Part shown: piece after piece, positions 26,189 through 34,596 of the stretch
How positions within the stretch are numbered: the stretch's first letter is position 1
How the letters are laid out: every line of letters begins with the position of its first letter
From: an uncultured beta proteobacterium
GTDB lineage: Bacteria > Pseudomonadota > Gammaproteobacteria > Burkholderiales > Burkholderiaceae_C
Assembly: GCA_903909815.1 (NCBI GenBank)
Contig: CAIVXG010000078.1
Span: 1 to 45,276 of the forward strand
Direction: 5' to 3'
Length of the DNA: 45,276 nt
The notes under the pieces: model-generated
What the model saw: only the letters and a program-made list of their open reading frames with translations
Told to the model about the DNA's origin: nothing
The model's database searches: none
Made by a program: the position numbers and the translations under genes

Positions 26189-26250
26189 AGAGGATGACTC
26201 CACGAGTTCCACCGGATTGCAGCCGCTCGGCGCCCAAAGCCACATTAACC

Positions 26251-26264
26251 TTGACCGACATCAA
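26251..26264 (+). promoter_or_regulatory. Dnr/FNR box upstream of napDAB
   Basis: TTGACCGACATCAA matches TTGAT-N4-ATCAA at every defined position but one. A class II promoter would place the start about 41 bp after its centre (near 26299), and GATACC at 26284-26289 sits where a -10 hexamer should be. It lies 87 bp before the probable napD start. Confidence 0.7.
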
Positions 26265-26350
26265 GACTTTTCTTCTTGGCACTGATACCGTTGGCCTGTG
26301 GATTGAGTGCCATTGATGCTGTCTTGATCCCTGCTTTCGAAAGCCCTACA

Positions 26351-26599
26351 TTGAACATTTCCAGCGCCATCGTTTACGCCCAGCTTGACCAAAGTTTGCC
26401 GCTGCGCATGCGACTGTCTGAGGTTGAGGGGGTGCAGGTGCATGCCGTCACCGAGGATGGGAAACTGGTCGTCACCATAGAGTCCGCGAACGACCGCAGC
26501 GCCGTCGATACCTACGAATCGATCGAACGCATGGAAGGCGTTTTATCCATCGCCATGATTTTTCAGCAAACCGAATCCCACCCCGAGCAGGAGCTATAG
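26351..26599 (+). CDS. napD: NapD chaperone for periplasmic nitrate reductase
   Basis: This 82-aa cytosolic protein begins [14 protein letters not shown], the usual NapD N-terminus. It ends with the [19 protein letters not shown] block (…GVLSA-like…). NapD binds the Tat signal of NapA and holds it until the molybdenum cofactor is inserted. The start is uncertain: family alignment points to TTG 26351, whereas an ATG at 26276 in the same frame would add 25 residues unlike NapD and would lie between the Dnr box and the likely transcription start. napA follows 2 bases after the stop. Confidence 0.88.
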   Translation: MNISSAIVYAQLDQSLPLRMRLSEVEGVQVHAVTEDGKLVVTIESANDRSAVDTYESIERMEGVLSIAMIFQQTESHPEQEL

Positions 26600-26601
26600 C
26601 C

Positions 26602-29124
26602 ATGCAAGTTACCCGTCGAGAATTGATCAAGGCCAACGCCGTCACCGCAGCCGCCAGCGTCATCGGCATCAGCGTACCCGGGGCCAGTGCGCTGGCACAG
26701 TCCGGCTCCAGCGACGGCGTGCGCTGGGACAAGGGCGTGTGCCGTTTCTGCGGCACCGGCTGCGGCGTGCTCATCGGCACCAAGGACAACCGCGTCGTGG
26801 CCACCCAGGGCGACCCCGATGCACCGGTGAACAAGGGGCTTAACTGCATCAAGGGTTACTTCCTGTCCAAGATCATGTACGGCAAGGACCGCCTCACCGA
26901 GCCGCTGCTGCGCATGAAGGACGGCAAATACGACAAGAACGGCGAATTCGCCCATGTTTCGTGGAATCATGCCTTCGACGTGATGGAAGAAAAGTGCAAG
27001 GCCGCACTCAAGGCCGGTGGCCCCAAAGCCATCGGCATGTTCGGCTCGGGCCAGTGGACTGTCTGGGAAGGCTATGCCGCGTCCAAGCTGTTCAAGGCAG
27101 GATTTCGCTCCAACAACATCGACCCGAACGCGCGCCACTGCATGGCCTCGGCCGTGGCCGGCTTCATGCGCACCTTCGGCATCGACGAGCCCATGGGATG
27201 CTATGACGACGTCGAACACGCCGACGCCTTTGTGCTGTGGGGCTCCAACATGGCCGAGATGCACCCCATCATCTGGGCACGCATCACGGATCGGCGCCTC
27301 ACCGCCAAGCACGTCAAGCTCAACGTGCTGTCCACCTTCACGCACCGCTCCAGCGAGCTCGCCGACAGCGAACTGATCTTCAAGCCCCAGTCGGATCTGG
27401 CGATCCTGAACTACATCTGCAACTACATCATCCAAAGCGGCGCGGTCAATGTTGAGTTCGTCAAGCGCAACGTGAATTTTCGCAAGGGGGTCACCGACAT
27501 CGGCTACGGCCTGCGCCCGAACCACCCGCTGGAGCAGGTGGCCAACAACAACGGCTACCAGGGAGCGGACGGAAAGACCAAGGGCAACCCCGGCGCCTCT
27601 GCGCCAATGAGTTTTGACGAGTTCAAGCAGTTTGTCTCCGAGTACACACTGGACAAGGCGCACGAGATTTCGGGCGTCGCCAAGGACAAGCTCGAAGCGC
27701 TGGCCAAGACCTACGCCGACCCCAAGATCAAAATCGTGTCCTACTGGACCATGGGCTTCAACCAGCACACGCGCGGCACCTGGGTCAACAACATGATCTA
27801 CAACGTGCACCTGCTGGTGGGCAAGATCTCCGAACCCGGCAACGGGCCGTTCTCGCTCACGGGTCAACCCTCTGCCTGTGGCACGGCGCGCGAAGTCGGC
27901 ACCTTTGCGCACCGCCTGCCCGCGGACATGGAGGTCACCAACCCGCAGCACCGCGAAACCGCGGAGAAACTGTGGAAACTGCCGCCCGGAACAGTTCCAG
28001 ACTGGATCGGTCTGCACGCGGTGGCACAAAGCCGCGCGCTGAAAGACGGCAAGCTCAACTTCTACTGGTCCACCACCTCCAACAACATGCAGGCCGGCCC
28101 CAACATCAACGGCGAGACCTGGCCCGGCTTTCGCAACCCGGCGAATTTCGTGGTGGTGTCGGATGCCTACCCCACGGTCACGGCCATGGCTGCGGACCTG
28201 ATCCTGCCCTCGGCCATGTGGGTGGAAAAAGAAGGCGCGTTCGGCAATGCCGAGCGGCGCACGCAGTTCTGGCGCCAACAGGTCAGGGCACCGGGCCAGG
28301 CCAAGTCGGACCTGTGGCAGTACATCGAGTTTTCCAAGCGCTTCAAGGTGGAAGAGGTGTGGCCCGCCGAACTGCTGGAGAAGTCGCCGCAATTCAAAGG
28401 CAAGACCCTGTTCGACGTTCTCTACGCCAACGGCCAGGTGAACAAGTTCCCGCTGAGCGAACTCCAGAATGGCTTTGACAACGACGAGTCCACTGAGCTG
28501 GGCTTCTACCTGCAAAAGGGCCTGTTCGAAGAGTACGCCTCCTTCGGTCGGGGACACGGGCACGATCTGGCGCCGTTTGACAGCTACCATCAGGCACGCG
28601 GTCTGCGCTGGCCGGTGGTGGACAACAAGGAAACCCTGTGGCGTTACCGCGAAGGCTTTGACCCCTACGTGAAGAAGGGCGAAGGCGTGAAGTTTTACGG
28701 CAAGCCCGACGGCAAGGCCTGGGCCTTCGCCCTGCCCTATCAGCCTGCTGCCGAAGCCCCCGACGCCGAGTTCGATCTATGGTTCTCCACCGGTCGCGTG
28801 CTGGAGCACTGGCACACCGGCACCATGACACGGCGCGTGCCCGAACTCTATCGCGCCATGCCCGACGCCTGGCTTTACATGCACCCGGAGGACGCGGCCA
28901 AGCGCGGCCTGCAGCGCGGTGACACGGTGAAGGTCGCCACGCGGCGCGGAGAGATCGCGACCAAGGTGGAGACTCGTGGCCGCAACAAGCCACCGCAGGG
29001 CCTGGTGTTCATGCCCTTCTTCGACGAGCACCGCCTGGTGAACAAGCTCACGCTGGACGCCACCTGTCCGATCTCGAAGCAGACTGACTTCAAGAAGTGC
29101 GCGTGCAAGGTGGTCAAGGCCTGA
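26602..29124 (+). CDS. napA: Periplasmic nitrate reductase catalytic subunit
   Basis: This 840-aa Mo-bisMGD enzyme reduces nitrate to nitrite in the periplasm. The N-terminus carries a Tat signal ([10 protein letters not shown]). The [4Fe-4S] ligands are Cys47, Cys50, Cys54 and Cys82 ([10 protein letters not shown] ... NCIKGYF). Cys180 in [12 protein letters not shown] is the expected Mo ligand. GMTQ-type and C-terminal blocks ([21 protein letters not shown] and [15 protein letters not shown]) are typical of NapA. Length is as expected. It sits in a napD-napA-napB run with no napC, napE, napF or napGH. Confidence 0.97.
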   Translation: MQVTRRELIKANAVTAAASVIGISVPGASALAQSGSSDGVRWDKGVCRFCGTGCGVLIGTKDNRVVATQGDPDAPVNKGLNCIKGYFLSKIMYGKDRLTEPLLRMKDGKYDKNGEFAHVSWNHAFDVMEEKCKAALKAGGPKAIGMFGSGQWTVWEGYAASKLFKAGFRSNNIDPNARHCMASAVAGFMRTFGIDEPMGCYDDVEHADAFVLWGSNMAEMHPIIWARITDRRLTAKHVKLNVLSTFTHRSSELADSELIFKPQSDLAILNYICNYIIQSGAVNVEFVKRNVNFRKGVTDIGYGLRPNHPLEQVANNNGYQGADGKTKGNPGASAPMSFDEFKQFVSEYTLDKAHEISGVAKDKLEALAKTYADPKIKIVSYWTMGFNQHTRGTWVNNMIYNVHLLVGKISEPGNGPFSLTGQPSACGTAREVGTFAHRLPADMEVTNPQHRETAEKLWKLPPGTVPDWIGLHAVAQSRALKDGKLNFYWSTTSNNMQAGPNINGETWPGFRNPANFVVVSDAYPTVTAMAADLILPSAMWVEKEGAFGNAERRTQFWRQQVRAPGQAKSDLWQYIEFSKRFKVEEVWPAELLEKSPQFKGKTLFDVLYANGQVNKFPLSELQNGFDNDESTELGFYLQKGLFEEYASFGRGHGHDLAPFDSYHQARGLRWPVVDNKETLWRYREGFDPYVKKGEGVKFYGKPDGKAWAFALPYQPAAEAPDAEFDLWFSTGRVLEHWHTGTMTRRVPELYRAMPDAWLYMHPEDAAKRGLQRGDTVKVATRRGEIATKVETRGRNKPPQGLVFMPFFDEHRLVNKLTLDATCPISKQTDFKKCACKVVKA

Positions 29125-29185
29125 CACGGCATGGGTGGGGCACCGCGCACCAATTTTCAAACTTTTTACCCACGTGGAGACACCT

Positions 29186-29641
29186 ATGAACACCACCCTC
29201 AAACTGACTCTCATCACCCTGCTGGCGCTTAGCGTCGCCGCCTGCGCCGTGACCACGCTTCCTGTCAGCAGTCTGCGTGGCAGCGACGCCGCAACCGCTG
29301 ATGTGGCGCCCGCAGCGCTGAGCTACGGCGGCAAAAAACCGGGGCAGGGTGAGCTCATCGCGCGCGCCTTCAAGGGGCAGCCGCCGCTCATACCCCACAG
29401 CCTGGATGGCATCAATGAAATTACCACCACCGACAACGATTGCCTGGACTGCCACATCACCGACGAATACCGCGGCAAAAAAATGCCTCGGGTCGCTCAG
29501 AGTCATCTCCTGCCAGCAGCCAGCGCCGCCGCCGAGCCGGAATTGAATATGCGCCGGTGGCAATGCAACTCCTGCCACGTGGCGCAGGTAGAGGCAAAAC
29601 CGCTGGTCGAAAATGCCTATCAAGGCATAGAGCGCCGATGA
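29186..29641 (+). CDS. napB: Periplasmic nitrate reductase di-heme cytochrome subunit
   Basis: This 151-aa secreted protein has two CxxCH sites, CLDCH (86-90) and CNSCH (127-131), with likely axial His71 (IPHSLDG) and His107 (QSHLLPA). The N-terminus ends LSVAAC, so it may be a lipoprotein instead of a plain secreted protein, which is unusual for NapB. ATG 29186 has GGAGA at 29177-29181; an ATG at 29135 in the same frame is less likely. NapB passes electrons from a quinol-oxidising cytochrome to NapA. That partner is not encoded nearby. Confidence 0.93.
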   Translation: MNTTLKLTLITLLALSVAACAVTTLPVSSLRGSDAATADVAPAALSYGGKKPGQGELIARAFKGQPPLIPHSLDGINEITTTDNDCLDCHITDEYRGKKMPRVAQSHLLPAASAAAEPELNMRRWQCNSCHVAQVEAKPLVENAYQGIERR

Positions 29642-29771
29642 TCAGACGCATCCGCATCGGGTGAGTGAGAAATCGATTTGCAGCGCAGAATCTGCTCGCG
29701 TGTTTGGCCTGTCCAGACCTGAAGCCCGGCTGCGGTTGCCGCTGCCAGACGCAACGACTGACATGACTCAC

Positions 29772-30209
29772 CTATCCGCCAAAAACCGCGTGCGCGCCGC
29801 ACCACACGAGGCTGGCCAGGGCGATGGTTGAGAGCACAAACAGGAAGAGGCGGGAAGGAATGTGGTTGATGAGCGCCTGCACCAGGCTGTGCGCCACCCG
29901 CAGCGCCACGTAGGCCCAGGCCGACGCGATCGCCAGGCTATTGGCCGGATCGGTCACGGCAATCACCAGCGCCGCTGCGTAAAACAGCGTGGGGGCCTCC
30001 ATCAAATGGTTGTAGTTGTCGGCTTTCCAGCGCACCCGCGCAGGCAATGAAAGGGTCAGGTCCCTGGGTGGCAGCGCGGGGTCGAGCGCGATCTTCATCG
30101 CCATCATGGCAGGCACCCGGGTAAGCAGCATCCACAGCCACATCACAAGCGACCACATGAGCAGGGCGACAACCGGTTGCAGGATGGCGTAAACGGCGGA
30201 ATGTGGCAT
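29772..30209 (-). CDS. MAPEG family membrane protein
   Basis: This 145-aa protein has four helices. The diagnostic MAPEG segment RWKADNYNHLMEAPTLFYAAALVIAV is followed by AYVALRVAHSLVQALINHIPSRL. Eukaryotic relatives act on glutathione conjugates and eicosanoids; bacterial members are mostly uncharacterised. I chose ATG 30209 because AAAGGA lies 8 bases upstream; an ATG six codons earlier overlaps that site. It is on the opposite strand to napB and faces it. Confidence 0.82.
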   Translation of the reverse strand: MPHSAVYAILQPVVALLMWSLVMWLWMLLTRVPAMMAMKIALDPALPPRDLTLSLPARVRWKADNYNHLMEAPTLFYAAALVIAVTDPANSLAIASAWAYVALRVAHSLVQALINHIPSRLFLFVLSTIALASLVWCGAHAVFGG

Positions 30210-30386
30210 CGATTTTCCTTTGGTCAAATCTGTGAAAAACGCAAATGATGCCTCACATGGACGCCAACCGCCAGCACCAGGGCGCCGTGGGCTGCGGGCC
30301 TGGCTGCGAAGCCGGCTTTGCAGGTTCGTGCAGGGGCGGCGTGGGCTGGGAGTTTTCAGTTAGACTGAAGCAAAGGAATCATCACA

Positions 30387-30545
30387 ATGGCTGGCGTATT
30401 CGGTAAAGATCCCAACATGAAGAAGAGCAACCAGGCGGAGCTCGAACGGCTCAACCTGGAGCGCAAGCACAAGTTGGCACAGGCGGCTCTGAAGTTCACG
30501 CAAAAGAAGCCTGTCACTCCAAGCCGCGACGCCGCGGTGAAATAA
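30387..30545 (+). CDS. 52-aa charged small protein
   Basis: ATG 30387 follows AAAGGAATC, a good ribosome site, with a short Lys/Gln-rich frame: MAGVFGKDPNMKKSNQ, then an amphipathic Glu/Lys/Arg helix, ending in AAVK. There is no signal or membrane segment, so it is probably cytosolic. No family is recognised. Its base composition and codon use look coding, and no overlapping gene competes for the region. Confidence 0.6.
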   Translation: MAGVFGKDPNMKKSNQAELERLNLERKHKLAQAALKFTQKKPVTPSRDAAVK

Positions 30546-30655
30546 CGCCTCTTCAGATAACGACGAAGTGTCGTTGGCGGGGTCCGCGTGGTTTCAGACC
30601 CAACGCTGTGATGCAGAAGTCGGGCCGGTGGTACGCCATTCAAATCCAAAGCATC

Positions 30656-31297
30656 ATGCTGAAAATCTACAATTTTTTTCGCAGCGGCACCTCACACCGC
30701 CTGCGCATCGCGCTCAACCTGAAAGAGCTGGATTACGACTACGTGGCGGTGGACCTGCGCAGCGAAGAGCATCTGGCTGCCGCGTTCAAGGCGCTCAATC
30801 CGCAAGGGCTGGTGCCGGCGCTGGTCGAGGGCGACCTGGTCCTGATCCAGTCTCCCGCCATCATCGAGTGGCTGGAAGAGCGGTATCCCACGCCGGCACT
30901 GTTGCCCGCCGACCCGCAGCAACGCGCCCGGGTGCGCGCGCTCGCGGCCATCGTCGGCTGCGACATCCACCCCCTGAACAACCGGCGCGTGCTGGAATAT
31001 CTGCGCCACACGCTGCAGCGCAGTGAGATCGACATACTGGCCTGGTGCGCCACCTGGATCGTTGCCGGGTTCGAGGCGCTGGAAGCGCTGCTGGCAGCAG
31101 ACAGCGAGCGCGGCCCGTTCTGCTTCGGCGACCGCCCCACGCTGGCCGACGCCTACCTCGTGCCTCAGGTGGAAAGCGCGCGCCGCTTCAAGGTCGATCT
31201 CACACCCTACCCCCTGATCGTCGCCATCGACAAGGCCTGTGCCGAGCTCGACGCCTTTGCCCGTGCCGCGCCGGGCGCGCAACCCGATGCCCAGTGA
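30656..31297 (+). CDS. maiA: Maleylacetoacetate isomerase (zeta-class GST)
   Basis: This 213-aa cytosolic protein has an N-terminal thioredoxin-like GST domain with FFRSGTSHRLRIALNLK, where the usual SSCS/SSAS motif is SGTS. ALNPQGLVPAL and QSPAIIEWLEE follow, and a helical C-terminal domain has CDIHPLNNRRVL, FGDRPTLADAYLVPQ and RRFKVDLTPYP. These are signatures of the maleylacetoacetate/maleylpyruvate isomerase family, which uses glutathione for cis-trans isomerisation in aromatic ring-cleavage pathways. ATG 30656 gives the family's N-terminus; the frame opens at 30608. The partner pathway genes are not adjacent, so the exact substrate is open. Confidence 0.87.
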   Translation: MLKIYNFFRSGTSHRLRIALNLKELDYDYVAVDLRSEEHLAAAFKALNPQGLVPALVEGDLVLIQSPAIIEWLEERYPTPALLPADPQQRARVRALAAIVGCDIHPLNNRRVLEYLRHTLQRSEIDILAWCATWIVAGFEALEALLAADSERGPFCFGDRPTLADAYLVPQVESARRFKVDLTPYPLIVAIDKACAELDAFARAAPGAQPDAQ

Positions 31298-31310
31298 AGC
31301 ACCCGTGGCA

Positions 31311-31325
31311 ACGCCCTCGGGGCGT
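31311..31325. terminator. Short GC hairpin after maiA
   Basis: ACGCCC-TCG-GGGCGT forms a 6-bp stem 13 bases after the maiA stop, in the gap to the convergent MarR gene. No T run follows, so terminator function is uncertain. Confidence 0.35.
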
Positions 31326-31369
31326 GTCCAAGGCCCTGGGTGGCAGGGCTGCGCTGGCGCCGCCCTGAC

Positions 31370-31849
31370 CTACTTGTAAATCTTCTTCAGCAACTGGATC
31401 AGGCTCTTGCGCTCGTCGGCGCTCAGGCCGGCGGTCATTCCCACCTCAAGTTCGGCCGCGGTCTTCTCCGCGGAGCGCATCATGGCTTGCCCGCTCTGCG
31501 TGGGATGCAAGCCCATGGCGCGGCCGTCGTGGGGATGGGGACGGCGGCTGATGAGGCCCCGCTTTTCCATCGCGTTGAGCATGCCAACCAGATTGGGCGC
31601 CTGCATTCCCAGCGTGGCGCACAACTGGCGCGAAGTGATGCCCGGGTTGTGCACCACCAGCGAGAGTACGGAGAAGTCCACCGGGCGCAGCTCATAGGCG
31701 GCCATGCGTGGCAAAAACTCGCCAATGACCACCAGCGCCGCGCGGCGTGCGTTGTAGCCCACCAGGGTTTCCAGGTAGCGCGTGTTCACCCGGGTCACCG
31801 CCGGCTCGGGCGGCAGACTCTTCGGACTGGTGCTTGGCGTCTTGCTCAT
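31370..31849 (-). CDS. MarR-family transcriptional regulator
   Basis: This 159-aa protein has a winged helix: LRPVDFSVLSLVVHNPGITSRQLCATL, QAPNLVGMLNAMEKRGLISRRPHPHDGRAMGLHPT. The DGRA wing and flanking dimerisation helices are typical of MarR. It is the last gene of the minus-strand aryl-propanoid series, 7 bases after the acyl-CoA dehydrogenase gene. MarR proteins of hydroxycinnamate operons (for example CouR, HcaR) are released from DNA by the aryl-CoA product. A 15-bp palindrome in the promoter at the head of the series is its probable operator. That link is inference. Confidence 0.88.
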   Translation of the reverse strand: MSKTPSTSPKSLPPEPAVTRVNTRYLETLVGYNARRAALVVIGEFLPRMAAYELRPVDFSVLSLVVHNPGITSRQLCATLGMQAPNLVGMLNAMEKRGLISRRPHPHDGRAMGLHPTQSGQAMMRSAEKTAAELEVGMTAGLSADERKSLIQLLKKIYK

Positions 31850-31856
31850 TGGGCGA

Positions 31857-33566
31857 TCACTTCTTTGCCATCGACGCGTCGCATTGCCGCGTCAGGGTCT
31901 GGAGCCACATATCGAATTCGGGCAGCACGCGCGTGTGCAGCACGCTCGGCGCGCGCCAGCGCGGCACGTCGGCGCCGGTTGCCGCTTCGATGCGGGTCCA
32001 GGCCCAGCCGAGCAGTGCCAGCGCCAGCAGCCGCAGGTAGTCGTCGGCCAGCGCGTAAGGCAGGACCGCGTCTGTCCTGGCGGCCTCGACCAGCTGAGTG
32101 GTGAGCTGATTCACTTTGGCAAAGCGGCTCGATGCGGCGCCGTCGGCCTCGAGCCTGAGGTCGAGTTCCTCATCCAACTCGTGCAGCAGCATGGCCAGCG
32201 CGGCGCCACCATCGGCGAGCACCTTGCGCACCAGCAGGTCGATCGCCTGGATCTCGTTCGTGCCCTCGTAGATCATGGTCACGCGGGCATCGCGCACGAT
32301 TTGCTCAATGCCCCATTCGCGCACATAGCCGTGGCCACCGAACACCTGCAGGCATTCGCTCGCGCCGTAGAAGGCCTGGTGCGTCAGCGCCGCCTTGAGC
32401 ACCGGCGTGGTGAGCGCACACCAGCGTTGCGCCTGTTCGCGCCGTGCCGCTTCGGGGTGCTGGCGGGCCATGTCCAGCTCAAGCGCGGTGCGATACGCCA
32501 ACACGCGAGCGCCGTCGATCCACACGCGCTGCGTGTCCAGCAAACGGTGCACCGCCGGGTGCTGCGCAATCAAGTCTGAGGCCTGGCTCGCGTCTCGCGC
32601 TCCGGGGGCGCGCATCTGGCGCCGCTCAAGCGCATAGGCGTGCGCCTTTTGCCAGGCCGCCTCCAGCAGACCCACACCCTGCAGCGCCACGTGCAGCCGC
32701 GCCGCGTTCATCATCACGAACATCGCGTTCAGGCCGCGGTTCGGCTCGCCGATGAGCCAACCGGTGGCCTCTTCAAAGCGCATGGCACAGGTGGCGCTGC
32801 CATGCAGGCCCATCTTTTCCTCGATGCGATCGCACAGCACAGCGTTGCGCGCTGCGTCAGGCAGCAATTTGGGCACCAGAAACAGCGACAAGCCCTTGGG
32901 TCCGGCGGGCGCATCGGCAAGCCGCGCCAGCACCAGGTGCACGATGTTGTCGCTCAGGTCGTGCTCACCGCCAGAGATGAAGATCTTGCTGCCGTTGAGG
33001 CTAAAGCTGCCGTCCGCCTGCAGCGCGGCGCGCGTGCGCACCTGGCCCAGGTCGCTGCCGGCGTGGGCCTCGGTCATACACATCGTGGCCAGCCATTCAC
33101 CACTGGCGATCTTTCCAAGATAGCGCGCTTTGAGCTCCTCGCTGCCATGGTGCTTGAGGCATTCGTAGGCGCCGTGCAGCAGCCCCGGCGCCATGGTCCA
33201 GCCGTGGTTCGCGCCACTGAGCATTTCGAACAGCACGGCTTCAAGCACCGCGGGCAGGCCCTGGCCGCCGTCCTGCGTGGCGCAGGCCAGGGCCGACCAG
33301 CCGTTGCGCCAGAAGGCCTGGTAGGCGTGCCTGAAACCAGGTGGCGTGGTGACGACACCGTCTTGCCACCGACAACCGATGGCGTCACCCACGGACTGCA
33401 GCGGCGCGACCACGTCAGCGACGAACTTGCCCGCCTCATCCACCACCTGACGCATCAGATCGGCGTCGGCGTCGGCAAAGCAGCTCATGTCCTGCAACTG
33501 CGTCGGCGCTTTGAGCACCTCATGCAGGATGAAGTGGATGTCGTCCAGGGGGGGCTGAAAATGCAT
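31857..33566 (-). CDS. Acyl-CoA dehydrogenase, probably aryl-propanoyl-CoA
   Basis: This 569-aa flavoenzyme has an N-terminal extension of the long ACAD type (MHFQPPLDDIHFILHEVL). The FAD/substrate block MTEAHAGSDLGQVRTRA is near residue 160 and the catalytic-Glu motif IYEGTNEIQAIDLLVRK is near 430. A C-terminal ~120-aa domain follows, as in DmdC-like enzymes. It would oxidise a saturated acyl-CoA to the 2-enoyl-CoA with electrons to ETF. Beside a feruloyl-CoA-synthase-like ligase it most likely turns dihydrocinnamoyl-CoAs into cinnamoyl-CoAs. It lies behind livF, across a REP-containing gap of about 280 bp. Confidence 0.87.
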   Translation of the reverse strand: MHFQPPLDDIHFILHEVLKAPTQLQDMSCFADADADLMRQVVDEAGKFVADVVAPLQSVGDAIGCRWQDGVVTTPPGFRHAYQAFWRNGWSALACATQDGGQGLPAVLEAVLFEMLSGANHGWTMAPGLLHGAYECLKHHGSEELKARYLGKIASGEWLATMCMTEAHAGSDLGQVRTRAALQADGSFSLNGSKIFISGGEHDLSDNIVHLVLARLADAPAGPKGLSLFLVPKLLPDAARNAVLCDRIEEKMGLHGSATCAMRFEEATGWLIGEPNRGLNAMFVMMNAARLHVALQGVGLLEAAWQKAHAYALERRQMRAPGARDASQASDLIAQHPAVHRLLDTQRVWIDGARVLAYRTALELDMARQHPEAARREQAQRWCALTTPVLKAALTHQAFYGASECLQVFGGHGYVREWGIEQIVRDARVTMIYEGTNEIQAIDLLVRKVLADGGAALAMLLHELDEELDLRLEADGAASSRFAKVNQLTTQLVEAARTDAVLPYALADDYLRLLALALLGWAWTRIEAATGADVPRWRAPSVLHTRVLPEFDMWLQTLTRQCDASMAKK

Positions 33567-33582
33567 GGTCTAGAGTCTTGAA

Positions 33583-33804
33583 CTTGTCATTGCGAGTTTC
33601 CTGTTTCGGATGGCCGAAACTGCATACTGGCGATGAACCCCGAATTCGTCATTGCGAGCGAAGCGTGGCAATCCAGGCATTTTCGTGGCGCGCTGAGTTG
33701 GATCGCCACGGCCTGCGGCCTCGCGATGACGAGTGGGTTGGTGTCCCGGAACACAGCGGTTCATGGAGAGGAGCGTCAGCGACGCGACTGTCGCAATGAC
33801 GGCT
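33583..33804. repeat. REP-like dispersed repeat, copy B (nested)
   Basis: The inner unit 33647-33731 begins GTCATTGCGAGCGAAGCG, passes GGCAATCCAGG, and ends CCTCGCGATGAC on the mirrored side. Outer half-copies GTCATTGCGAG (33587) and CGCAATGACGG (to about 33803) frame it. The block fills the gap between livF and the acyl-CoA dehydrogenase gene. I see no gene in it. Confidence 0.8.
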
Positions 33805-33847
33805 GGGTTTTGTCGTTGCTTGACGGGGTTGCTCACGGACAGTTTCA

Positions 33848-34585
33848 TCAGGCTGCCTTCTTGCGCGCTGCGCCCAGATAGGTGTCGATGACGCGCGCGT
33901 CCGTGGCAAGCTCGCAGGCCGGGCCTTGCAGCACGATCTCGCCCATCTCCAACACGTAGCCGTAGTCGGCGGTCTCCAGCGCGGCGCGCGCGTTTTGCTC
34001 CACCAGCAAGGTGGTGACGCCGGTCTTGCGCAACCCGTCGATGGTGCGAAAAATCTCGCGCACGATCAGCGGCGCCAGACCCAGGCTGGGTTCGTCCAGC
34101 ATCAGCAAGGTCGGCCTGGACATCAGGGCCCGGCCCACGGCCAGCATCTGGCGCTCGCCACCTGACAGCGTGCCGGCCTGCTGGGCGCGGCGCTCCTTCA
34201 GCCGCGGGAACAGCTCGAACACGACGTCGATCTGCTCGCGCCATTGCTTGTTCTTCAGCCGCACCTGGCGAAAGGCGCCCAGCACCAGGTTGTCTTCCAC
34301 CGACATCGTGCCGAACAGTTCGCGCCGCTCGGGCACCAGCGCGATGCCCCGCATCACGCGCTCCTCCAGCGTCAACGCAGCCAAGCTTTGACCCTGGAAC
34401 ACGATGCTGCCGCGCGCGCTCAGGATGCCCATCAGGGTGTTGAGCAGCGTTGACTTGCCAGCGCCGTTGGGCCCGATCACGGTGATCACGCTGCCCTGCG
34501 CGGCCTGGAGGTCCACGCCGTGCAGCACCTCGGCGCGGCCGTAGCCCGCGCGCAGGCCTTCGACCTGAAAAAAGGGAACGTTCAT
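33848..34585 (-). CDS. livF: Branched-chain-type ABC transporter ATPase LivF
   Basis: This 245-aa nucleotide-binding subunit has Walker A GPNGAGKST (about 36-44), signature LSGGERQML, Walker B LLMLDEPSLGLAP and switch His region VEQNARAALE. The LivF subfamily is indicated by the ERRELFGTMSVEDNL block. With the LivM-LivG fusion, LivH and a periplasmic binding protein it forms a HAAT-family importer. ATG 34585 lies 11 bases after the upstream stop; the frame extends 41 codons further but into the neighbouring gene. The operon context suggests aromatic acid uptake instead of amino acids. Confidence 0.92.
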   Translation of the reverse strand: MNVPFFQVEGLRAGYGRAEVLHGVDLQAAQGSVITVIGPNGAGKSTLLNTLMGILSARGSIVFQGQSLAALTLEERVMRGIALVPERRELFGTMSVEDNLVLGAFRQVRLKNKQWREQIDVVFELFPRLKERRAQQAGTLSGGERQMLAVGRALMSRPTLLMLDEPSLGLAPLIVREIFRTIDGLRKTGVTTLLVEQNARAALETADYGYVLEMGEIVLQGPACELATDARVIDTYLGAARKKAA

Positions 34586-34596
34586 TTCCGACCTCA

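Noticed and set aside
26563-28590. A 675-codon open frame antisense to napA
   Set aside because: The overlapping plus-strand napA has all its cluster and molybdenum ligands; the antisense translation has no recognisable domain.
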